A stretch of 29,592 bases of DNA from Calditrichia bacterium (lineage in GTDB: Bacteria; Calditrichota; Calditrichia; Calditrichales; Calditrichaceae). A program made the position numbers and the translations under genes. The DNA lies in contig JALWEA010000410.1 in the NCBI GenBank assembly GCA_027039465.1, forward strand, positions 1-29,592, given 5' to 3'. This document shows, piece by piece, positions 6,837 to 14,070 of the stretch (the first letter of the stretch is position 1; each line of letters begins with the position of its first letter). The notes under the pieces are model-generated. The model was not told the origin of the DNA. It worked only from the letters and a program-made list of their open reading frames with translations, and ran no database searches.

Positions 6837-7865
6837 GCGGATTTTAACAAAGATAAAGAGAAAGCGGTTGAAGTAGCGCTTTCGCAAATTGAACGTAATT
6901 TTGGCAAAGGATCCATCATGCGGTTGGGCGACCGGGCCAAGGTGGATGTGGATGTCATTCCCACCGGTTCGGTCTCATTGGATGCGGCTTTAGGCGTGGG
7001 CGGCATTCCGCGCGGTCGCATTACGGAAATTTACGGGCCGGAATCTTCCGGTAAAACGACATTGGCTTTGCACATTATTGCCGAGGCGCAAAAACGCGGC
7101 GGTCTGGCGGCTTTTATCGATGCCGAACACGCTCTTGATCCGCGCTATGCCAAAAAACTGGGTGTGGATACGGTCAATCTGTTGGTCAGTCAACCGGACA
7201 ACGGCGAACAGGCCCTTGAGATCGTGGAAACGTTGGTACGCAGCGGCGCCATTGATGTCATTGTGATCGATTCGGTGGCTGCTCTGGTGCCTAAGGCCGA
7301 AATCGAAGGCGAAATGGGTGATTCGCACATGGGACTGCAAGCGCGGCTCATGTCCCAGGCTTTGCGCAAATTGACCGGAACGGTTAGTAAATCCAACACA
7401 TCGGTGATCTTCATTAACCAGATTCGCGAAAAATTAGGCATCATGTTCGGCAATCCCGAAACCACCACCGGCGGCCGGGCGCTCAAATTTTACACCTCCA
7501 TTCGTTTGGACATCCGGCGCATTGCCACCATCAAGGTTGCCAACGAGATGGTTGGTAACCGCACCCGGGTTAAGGTGGTTAAAAACAAGCTGGCGCCGCC
7601 CTTCCGTGAAGCCGAATTCGATATCATGTACAATCAGGGCATTTCCAAAGAGGGAGATGTGCTGGACAAGGCGGTGGATTTCCGCATTGTGCAAAAATCC
7701 GGTACGTGGTTTTCTTACAACGAATTGCGCTTAGGTCAGGGTCGGGAAAACGCCAAAAGCTTTTTACGCGAGAATCCCGAAGTTTTTCAGGAAATCGAAA
7801 AGCAGGTGCGCGTAAAATTAGGTCTTGAAAAGGGAGAAGAAGCGGAAGCGGAGAAAGAAGAATAA
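6834..7865 (+). CDS. recA: Recombinase RecA
   Basis: The central homologous-recombination ATPase, which polymerises on single-stranded DNA, drives strand exchange and acts as co-protease for LexA. At 343 residues it is full length. Walker A is GPESSGKTT (68-76), Walker B lies in VIVIDSVAAL (about 141-150), and the L2/ATP-sensing region reads NQIREKLGIMFGNPETTTGG. The C-terminus is short and strongly acidic (GEEAEAEKEE), as in other RecA proteins, where it tempers DNA binding. It initiates at TTG behind a strong AAAGGAG. It follows thpR by 67 bases, enough for its own promoter, but I could not recognise a LexA-type palindrome there. A good terminator separates it from recX. Confidence 0.99.
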   Translation: MADFNKDKEKAVEVALSQIERNFGKGSIMRLGDRAKVDVDVIPTGSVSLDAALGVGGIPRGRITEIYGPESSGKTTLALHIIAEAQKRGGLAAFIDAEHALDPRYAKKLGVDTVNLLVSQPDNGEQALEIVETLVRSGAIDVIVIDSVAALVPKAEIEGEMGDSHMGLQARLMSQALRKLTGTVSKSNTSVIFINQIREKLGIMFGNPETTTGGRALKFYTSIRLDIRRIATIKVANEMVGNRTRVKVVKNKLAPPFREAEFDIMYNQGISKEGDVLDKAVDFRIVQKSGTWFSYNELRLGQGRENAKSFLRENPEVFQEIEKQVRVKLGLEKGEEAEAEKEE

Positions 7866-7894
7866 AGCGTAAAAATTAAATATGCATTAACTTT

Positions 7895-7928
7895 AAATAG
7901 CCCCATACTGTAAGTTGGGGCTATTTTA
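7895..7928 (+). terminator. Rho-independent terminator after recA
   Basis: AAATAGCCCC (7895-7904) pairs perfectly with GGGGCTATTT (7917-7926) around a 12-base loop; the A side and T side also supply a bidirectional T-tract. It lies 30 bases beyond the recA stop and before recX, so a fraction of transcripts reading through would give low RecX relative to RecA, as in other bacteria. Confidence 0.85.
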
Positions 7929-7970
7929 AAATTTATCGGTTTTCATTTGTTTTGCCACAACGGATACTCC

Positions 7971-8600
7971 ATGCAAATAACCAAAATCGAACGCGCCAAA
8001 AAAAGAACTCCGGCTTATCATATCTATTCGGACGATACTTTACTTTTTACGATCAGTGAAGAGACATTGATTCATTTCAGACTTAGTAAAGGCGTGGAAC
8101 TTTCCGAACGGGATTTGCAGACGATTTACGAATACGATCAGGTTCAATGGTGCTTTTTGCAAGCCATTCGCTATTTAAGCCGACGAGGCCATTTTGAACT
8201 GGAGCTTAAACAAAAACTTCATCACAAAGGCTATGCTCCGGAAATTATCGACCAAACCATTCAACAATTACGCCGGAAACAACTTTTGGACGACGAACAT
8301 CTCATGGTTCAGTTTGTACACGACGGCATTCATTTACGCAAATACGGGCCTTTGCTCTTAGCCAAGAAATTAATGGCCAAGGGCGTTCCGTCCGACCAAA
8401 TACGCACCTATTTACAGGAAGCCTATCCGCAAGACAAACAAATGCAAATAGCCGATGAACTATCCCGTAAAAAACAAGCGACTTTACCCGATAAGCTGAG
8501 TCCGCAGCAACGTCGCCAAAAGTTAAGCGCCTTTTTACAACAACGCGGTTTCAGTTGGGATGTTATCAGACCCATTCTTAACAATTTATCGGCGGAATAA
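7971..8600 (+). CDS. recX: Regulatory protein RecX
   Basis: RecX binds along the RecA filament and limits its growth and ATPase. From the ATG at 7971 the protein has 209 residues. It is made of repeated three-helix units, seen in LSRRGHFELELKQKLHHKGY, the following QLRRKQLLDDEHLMVQFV and KYGPLLLAKKLMAKGV, with a final unit near the C-terminus (FLQQRGFSWDVIRPIL). The frame can be extended to a TTG at 7947, but that adds eight unlikely residues and the family normally begins at ITKIERAKK. The start lacks a strong ribosome site, which fits low expression. The 3' end overlaps the convergent DUF2905 gene by 15 bases. Confidence 0.92.
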   Translation: MQITKIERAKKRTPAYHIYSDDTLLFTISEETLIHFRLSKGVELSERDLQTIYEYDQVQWCFLQAIRYLSRRGHFELELKQKLHHKGYAPEIIDQTIQQLRRKQLLDDEHLMVQFVHDGIHLRKYGPLLLAKKLMAKGVPSDQIRTYLQEAYPQDKQMQIADELSRKKQATLPDKLSPQQRRQKLSAFLQQRGFSWDVIRPILNNLSAE

Positions 8601-8786
8601 CCACACAATGATTGAAATAATCGCACTGATTAAGATCATGGTTGTCAGTGGAAAGTACAACTTAAACGAAGGTTTGTTGATGATAATATCGCCCGGTAAA
8701 TGCCCGAAGGGAATTTTGCTGATGTAAGGCCATAGCAATCCGATCACAATCAATGCGATACCGGAATAAATCAAAACCTTTTGCAT
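8586..8786 (-). CDS. DUF2905 small membrane protein
   Basis: A 66-residue protein of the DUF2905 family, function unknown. The first membrane helix is VLIYSGIALIVIGLLWPYI, followed by the family hallmark PFGHLPGDI and then a second helix (LTTMILISAIISIIVWLF) with a short basic tail (RR). I chose the ATG at 8786 because GGGGAAGG stands just upstream; the longer frame to 8849 adds a polar stretch with no ribosome site. It runs against recX with a 15-base overlap of the two coding ends, so there is no room for a terminator between them. Confidence 0.9.
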   Translation of the reverse strand: MQKVLIYSGIALIVIGLLWPYISKIPFGHLPGDIIINKPSFKLYFPLTTMILISAIISIIVWLFRR

Positions 8787-8877
8787 GGTGACCTTCCCCT
8801 TTCCTTGACGATTAACTCCGAAATTAATAGCGGCAATATCAATTGTCAATGGCCCGATAGAGCATCGATAAAATTTT

Positions 8878-8902
8878 AATGGAATGGAATGGAATGGAAT
8901 GG
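8878..8902. repeat. Pentamer microsatellite (AATGG)5
   Basis: Five perfect AATGG units. It lies in the gap between the DUF2905 gene and the end of the C25 protease gene, outside coding sequence and away from the start of any gene, so phase variation of a reading frame is not expected. Slipped-strand length change between strains is likely. Confidence 0.9.
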
Positions 8903-8935
8903 AAAAATAAATTTACGGTTTGAGTCCGACCAACA

Positions 8936-8989
8936 ATAAAAAATCCGGCACGATCGCAAGCAATTCCTTGCTGCCAAGCGTACCGGATT
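8936..8989 (-). terminator. Terminator of the C25 protease gene
   Basis: Read on the minus strand, AATCCGG (8983-8989) pairs with CCGGATT (8942-8948), with a second internal stem GCAAG/CTTGC (8956-8960, 8967-8971), and the hairpin runs straight into a T-rich tract (8936-8943). It lies about 30 bases after the stop of the minus-strand gene at 9017. Confidence 0.8.
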
Positions 8990-9016
8990 ATTGGTTATTT
9001 GAATTATTTTGAAGCG

Positions 9017-12000
9017 CTACTTCAATAAAATCATCTTGCGAATCATTTGTTTTTGTCCTGCTTTAACGGCGTAAAAATAAACGCCGCTGGTCACGGATTT
9101 TCCCTGCCCGTTTGTGCCGTCCCATTTCACCTGATGGCTGCCGGCTTGCAGCATTCCGGTAGTAAGAGTTTTGACCAACGCACCGTTAACCGCAAAAATA
9201 CGCACGGTAACCGGCGCCGCTTCGGGTAAATCGAAACGAATGGTGGTAGACGGATTAAACGGATTCGGGAAATTTTCATAAACGAAAAATTTCGAAGGTA
9301 CGGCGGCTTTGGCGCTCTTTACATCAGCCGCAATCTGAGGCGAAAGCTCGGCGCGCCAACCAGGACCATTCTGGATGATATTCGAACTAAAATAAAACGT
9401 TAAGGCATGATCGCTGTTGGTAGAGGTGTAGTCCGGCGGCAAGGAAGAACCGGTAAACGGACTACCGTCGATTTCCGGTGCGCTACTGGAAGAGCCGTCG
9501 TAAATATGCAGTTCGTCACCGGAGCCCAAGTCGAAATCGGTAAAATGCACCGTTAAGCCGGAGTATCCTTCTTCTGCGATGAAGGTCATGGTTAACCGTT
9601 CGCGTTGGAGGTAGTCATTGTCCGGGCCGCCCGAATCATAAAAAATGGCATTACTGATCGTCTCGGTGGAATTACTCATGTTGTACGAAGGCACTTCGCC
9701 GATCACCACTTCAAAGGTATCGATTGCCGTGTAAGAGGCGCTTTGCAGTTTGTACTCGAAAAAGGCCGACGAGCCCAAAGCCACATCCGAAGCTGCGGTA
9801 ACATTAAACTGCGCCAGGACCGTATCACCCGTGGCAATCGTTCCGAGCGTATCGGTATTTTTATTCACCGTCACTCCCGATGTTAACGAACGTAAATAGC
9901 CCATAGCGTCCGGAGCGTCGGCATGGCCTGAGTTTATGGATTGAATGTAAAAATCGGCCGTTTCACCGGGATCCAATTTCTGATCATTGTCGCCCTGCTG
10001 CGAATCATCGATTGACAAATCACCGATCTGCAAATCCGGAGCCTGAATTTTTAAAGTAACGTTTGATTTCCATTGATTACCACCGGTGTCGGAAAAGGTC
10101 ACCGTGCAGGTAGCGGCGTGCTGGTCGAGCGCACCGTTAATCGCTTGCAATTGGAACGCATCCTTGCCGCCCACAATCTGACTCGTATCGATATCACCGT
10201 AAAAATGCGTACTATCGATTATTTGCAGATAAGAATCGTCTGTTCCGAGCTCGGCAGAAACCTGGTGTGCCAATTCCGAACCGATGTTTTTGGCATTCAC
10301 ATTCAAATAAAACGTTTCATTGAATTCAACAAGCGCGTTACTATTACCGGTGGTGGAATCGTCCACCGAATAGGAACTGACCGTAACATAAGCTCCCGAA
10401 GCGTTTACCACCGGTACCAAAGAAGTGTAGCGATAGTAATTCTGTTTGGTCACGGTTACCATGATGGTGTCACCAGGGTCTTGAGCGGGTATGGGAATAT
10501 CGACCCAATCGCCGTTGGCATCTGCACTTCCCAAATATTCGCCGTTTTTGGAGATGCCGATCAGTGCGCCGCTATCCGCGCTGACGGAAAAAGTTGTTGC
10601 CCCGGCTTCGAGCGTTTCGTTGTGATTCACCGTTAAATTCTGCGGCATGTCCGAATAGACCATGGAAAAAGCGCCGCCGTGATGATGGAACAGAAAGTAA
10701 GTGATGGGCTTGTCATCCGTGTTGTAAGGCCAATCCGATTGCTGGAGAAAATATTTACCCGCAGCATTGGCAAAGGCGGGCAGGATAAAACGCGTTTGAA
10801 ACCACGTGTCTTTGTCCGGCATGAATTGCGGCCACATATTATCGTACATGCCCCAGGTGTAGGTATCGTTCACAAAAGAATAGGAAACCTGTGTTGCGGC
10901 GATGAGCCCCAGAGCGCGTTGGGAATGGCGATGGAAAGCTTCGGCGAAACATTCGCTGCTCCAATTGAATTCACCGGTTAAACAATTGACGGAAAAGACA
11001 AAGGTCAAATCGTTGTTGTGCAAGCCGTCCAAATCGTTAATGTCATAATCCGGTTCGCCCCAGCCGGTTTCCGAGCCGTGGTCGCGATGTTGAACCATAA
11101 AAGCACCGCTGTTGATGTCATTATTGATTCGGTCGGCATTACCGCCCCAATCGGTTAAATGTTCGGGTGTTTGCGGAATGTAGCCCAAACCGTTCGGGCC
11201 GAAGTAATCCACCACTTCGTCCGTGTTTTCGGCCGTTGACCAAACATCCCCGGGCGTTCCCGAATAAATGGCATTTTCCCGCACCGGATGCTTGCCCAAT
11301 TTATGTTCCCAAAAGCCGTTAACAACTTCCGAGCACAATTGAAACCAGCGTTCCGTTTGCCAGCCCATGGCCGTTACCGGATGATCGTAAAAATATTCAT
11401 TGGTCGGCGGTTGACGTTCGTAATCCAAAATTTTACCCACCGTGTTGCGCAGTTCGGTATCGTTGCGTGCGGTAATACGCGCAAACACAATATCCGGCAA
11501 ACTGTCGCCGTCCACATCGGCGTACCAGTTGTCGGAAATGTACGTCCCGCTGTAAGGATGCGGTTCTTCCCGCGAAGTAATGGTCATGTCATCATTGCCG
11601 TAATCGGCTAATAACAGGATGGCAGAAGGCGGCGTGTCCCAATCGTAGTAAACATGATGTACGTAACTTTCGATGGCATCATACGTGTTGCCACCGATTT
11701 CGGCCGTGGTGACCACGCCCGTTTTAATACCTTGCTGATTGCGAAAGACGCGCAACGAATCGGCCCAGGCCAAAAACGTAGGATCATCCGGTGTGATGAT
11801 CAGATATTCCACATTTTTAACCTCATCATCCCGACTTTGACTTTCGGTCTCGCTTTCAATCGAGTTTGCGGAAAAGTCAATGCGCGGCAAACTGTGATAA
11901 TTCAAAATCATGTCATGTAAAATGGGCTCCCACCAGCGGCTGCGCAGGCGCTTAGCGCCAAACCGTCCGTTTCCGCCCTCGAAAGTTAGCTTAATCTTCA

Positions 12001-12562
12001 AATCCCGATAGACGATTAATTTTTTTGTAACAGGATTGTATTGGAACGGCGTAATGCCCAACAAAACAACATCCACGCCGCGAATTTGGTAATGCCTGGA
12101 AATTTGCACCGGTTGGGACGGATAAAAGGCATCGCGATCGTAAACGCTGCGGTCATCCTGATAGATCAGCGGACCGTCCTCGGTATCAAACGGAATGTGC
12201 GGAGCCGGTGCAATGTCCTGACCCTCCAGCGTTTCCGTGCGCGAGTCAATGATTTCAAAATGCACCTGCGCGTCCTGCGGAATGGCAATGTAACGACTTA
12301 GCCCCGGCAAATTGGGTTTGCCCTCATCGTTCGGCAATAACGCTTCCGGGAATTGGATAACCTGACGAATTTTCCCGTTAAAATCGCGATCTTCCAATCG
12401 AAAATGTTGAATCGAAAAAACGATGACCACTTCGGTCGGCGTGCTTTCTTGCAGATTAAAGCCTTGTTTGCCCCAACTGTCGGAATAAACAATCTCACCG
12501 GAAAAGAGCGGGGTAAGGCTAAAAATCAACAAAAATAGTAACAAAATTTTTAGGAAACGCAT
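9017..12562 (-). CDS. Gingipain-like C25 protease with CUB and T9SS sorting domains
   Basis: A secreted cysteine protease of 1181 residues. A signal peptide follows the start (MRFLKILLLFLLIFSLTPLFS). After a propeptide-like region comes the C25 catalytic domain, about 250-640: the catalytic pair is His495 in HRDHGSE and Cys527 in FSVNCLTG, as in gingipains. Ig-like beta domains occupy roughly 640-955, a CUB-like domain with FDLGSGDELHIYDG about 961-1077, and a type A sorting domain from about 1090, with NFPNPFNPSTTIRFDLP and ending GVYFYAVKAGQKQMIRKMIL. Such a tail directs export through the type IX system across the outer membrane. The frame extends upstream to 12667, but GGAGGAG stands two bases before the ATG at 12562, directly followed by the signal peptide. 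Arg or Lys specificity cannot be deduced. Confidence 0.92.
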   Translation of the reverse strand: MRFLKILLLFLLIFSLTPLFSGEIVYSDSWGKQGFNLQESTPTEVVIVFSIQHFRLEDRDFNGKIRQVIQFPEALLPNDEGKPNLPGLSRYIAIPQDAQVHFEIIDSRTETLEGQDIAPAPHIPFDTEDGPLIYQDDRSVYDRDAFYPSQPVQISRHYQIRGVDVVLLGITPFQYNPVTKKLIVYRDLKIKLTFEGGNGRFGAKRLRSRWWEPILHDMILNYHSLPRIDFSANSIESETESQSRDDEVKNVEYLIITPDDPTFLAWADSLRVFRNQQGIKTGVVTTAEIGGNTYDAIESYVHHVYYDWDTPPSAILLLADYGNDDMTITSREEPHPYSGTYISDNWYADVDGDSLPDIVFARITARNDTELRNTVGKILDYERQPPTNEYFYDHPVTAMGWQTERWFQLCSEVVNGFWEHKLGKHPVRENAIYSGTPGDVWSTAENTDEVVDYFGPNGLGYIPQTPEHLTDWGGNADRINNDINSGAFMVQHRDHGSETGWGEPDYDINDLDGLHNNDLTFVFSVNCLTGEFNWSSECFAEAFHRHSQRALGLIAATQVSYSFVNDTYTWGMYDNMWPQFMPDKDTWFQTRFILPAFANAAGKYFLQQSDWPYNTDDKPITYFLFHHHGGAFSMVYSDMPQNLTVNHNETLEAGATTFSVSADSGALIGISKNGEYLGSADANGDWVDIPIPAQDPGDTIMVTVTKQNYYRYTSLVPVVNASGAYVTVSSYSVDDSTTGNSNALVEFNETFYLNVNAKNIGSELAHQVSAELGTDDSYLQIIDSTHFYGDIDTSQIVGGKDAFQLQAINGALDQHAATCTVTFSDTGGNQWKSNVTLKIQAPDLQIGDLSIDDSQQGDNDQKLDPGETADFYIQSINSGHADAPDAMGYLRSLTSGVTVNKNTDTLGTIATGDTVLAQFNVTAASDVALGSSAFFEYKLQSASYTAIDTFEVVIGEVPSYNMSNSTETISNAIFYDSGGPDNDYLQRERLTMTFIAEEGYSGLTVHFTDFDLGSGDELHIYDGSSSSAPEIDGSPFTGSSLPPDYTSTNSDHALTFYFSSNIIQNGPGWRAELSPQIAADVKSAKAAVPSKFFVYENFPNPFNPSTTIRFDLPEAAPVTVRIFAVNGALVKTLTTGMLQAGSHQVKWDGTNGQGKSVTSGVYFYAVKAGQKQMIRKMILLK

Positions 12563-12896
12563 TACTCCTCCAAAAGAAAAAATATTAAAATATGAAATAC
12601 AACGTGCAAAATACGGAATAGAATGGTTTTGAGCAAGTGCAGGGTTTGCTAAATAATCCAAGACCAATTGTCATTAGAAATCTTAAAAAAATTAATTTGT
12701 ACTGTTTAACTCACCCCCTCATTCCCCCTCTCTTCTTCGAAGAGAGGGGGATGTAACCAAGTGATCTTCATGGAATTATGCAAGATTAGTAGATGAGTAG
12801 AAATCAGCACAGAAAATTCTGAAATCACAGCATTTTCCAAAGGTTTTCATTAATTGAATCAACATGGTTCTTACGGTTAATATCGTGGTAAAATCA
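12563..12896. other. Intergenic region upstream of the C25 protease
   Basis: No gene is visible between the protease start and the end of the SIMPL gene. The first 100 bases (12563-12667) are the 5' leader of the protease and are AT-rich, so the promoter is probably here. A C/G-rich hairpin element occupies 12710-12755, and the remainder is AT-rich with nothing recognisable. Confidence 0.6.
12710..12755. repeat. C-rich/G-rich hairpin repeat, copy B
   Basis: CCCCCTCTCTTC (12724-12735) pairs perfectly with GAAGAGAGGGGG (12739-12750) around a TTC loop. The left flank CACCCCCTCATT resembles CACCCTCCTT before the larger hairpin at 18672-18732. No T-tract follows in either direction, so it is not a standard terminator. 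Confidence 0.7.
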
Positions 12897-13556
12897 TTAT
12901 TCTTTCAATTCAAACTCAACCATCACTTGCGTTAAAATTTTTATATTTTGTTTTATACTTACAAAAGATGATGGAATTCTAATAGCGCTCGAACCGCCGT
13001 ATTTTTCCAAATTGTTAACGGAAGTTTTAATATTAATTATTGGCCCTAATTTTCTGTTTAATGATTTTGCAATTTCAAGAGCATTATTTTTGGCAATTTC
13101 CAAAGACCTTTTATAACCTTGTTTACGTGCCTCAAAAACACGATTGGTAGAAAATCTCGCGTTAAATTCATAAAAACCGTTCTTTAATAAGGCAAGTTGA
13201 AAGGGATAATATTTATCAAAATTTGTTAATGATATTACCACACTTTGTGAGGTCTTGAAGAAATTAGTATTATTTTTTTGCTTTGATTTTGAAATCGATA
13301 TGAGAGAATAGTTAATGGAAGTATCCGGAATTTCAAATTTTTTTATTATTTTTAATAATCTTTTTTCCAATTCTTTATGCTTTTCAAAGGCTAATTGAGG
13401 ATCTTTTTCTTCTTGCCCGAAATAAATGTTAAATGCAATAACATTTGCAGGAACTAAAATTTCCGACACGGCGCGAATTGAAATAGTGCTTTTGTTTTCT
13501 TGGGCAAAAAGTAAAATTGGAAGAAGAAGCCAAAAAGCAATATAATGCTTTTTCAT
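12897..13556 (-). CDS. SIMPL-domain (DUF541) exported protein
   Basis: A 219-residue protein with a signal peptide (hydrophobic core YIAFWLLLPILLFA, probable cleavage after the Ala of LLFAQE). The body matches the SIMPL/DUF541 pattern: a beta-rich opening (ISIRAVSEILVPANVIAFNI), a long charged helix, and the later segment EARKQGYKRSLEIAKNNALEIAKSLNRKLGPI, which is the most conserved part of the family. SIMPL proteins are periplasmic or outer-membrane-associated with no firmly established biochemical role. GGAGG precedes the ATG. The coding sequence is much more AT- and Lys/Asn-rich than the flanking peptidase genes, which suggests a different history. It stands alone between two secreted peptidases. 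Confidence 0.85.
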   Translation of the reverse strand: MKKHYIAFWLLLPILLFAQENKSTISIRAVSEILVPANVIAFNIYFGQEEKDPQLAFEKHKELEKRLLKIIKKFEIPDTSINYSLISISKSKQKNNTNFFKTSQSVVISLTNFDKYYPFQLALLKNGFYEFNARFSTNRVFEARKQGYKRSLEIAKNNALEIAKSLNRKLGPIINIKTSVNNLEKYGGSSAIRIPSSFVSIKQNIKILTQVMVEFELKE

Positions 13557-14070
13557 GATAAATCCTCCAAATTAATCAAATGATATATGAGATGATTCAT
13601 CTGACAAACTGTAAAAGCAATGATTTTTTCAAAATCTTTTTTAAATAGAATATAATCTGTATTTCGGCTAATTGGTATCTTAAAATCAAATTTTATTTTA
13701 GTCCAACTTGGAGAGAAAGCCTTTCCATTTTAATATTGCTTAAAGAATTCATAGCTGCCCGCTTTTAAACAGATTGCCAAAGGGAATATACTCATAATAG
13801 GCAACAGAACGGAAATTCATTTTACTTGATTCCTTAATCTATCTAAAATATCAAAAAATTATTTCGGATTGCAAAAAAAGATGCACAATCTTAAGAAACG
13901 CATCATGATAATCGGTTGCACAGTTCTCCCTAAAACAAGGCCACGGCATTTTGGGTCGCATTATTTCGTCAACAAAATTTTAGTCCTCAAAAATCCTTGC
14001 ATACTCTGGCATTTTATTGGTTTTATGCCGATCTTTATTAAAGTTGCATTAAATACGAAGGGTCGGAAGG
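13557..14070. other. AT-rich intergenic region between divergent genes
   Basis: Half a kilobase between the divergent SIMPL and M1 peptidase genes. Short open frames exist (for example 13869-14087 on the plus strand), but they have no ribosome site and no protein-like composition. I find no tRNA, no strong hairpin and no recognisable binding site. GAAGGG at about 14059 is the probable ribosome site of the M1 gene. Its unusual length and AT content leave room for promoters in both directions or for a decayed gene. Confidence 0.5.

Noticed and set aside
10073..10636. Long open frame of 187 codons on the plus strand
   Set aside because: It lies wholly antisense inside the C25 protease gene, has no ribosome site and its protein has no family character; the same applies to the other plus-strand frames in 9.0-12.5 kb.
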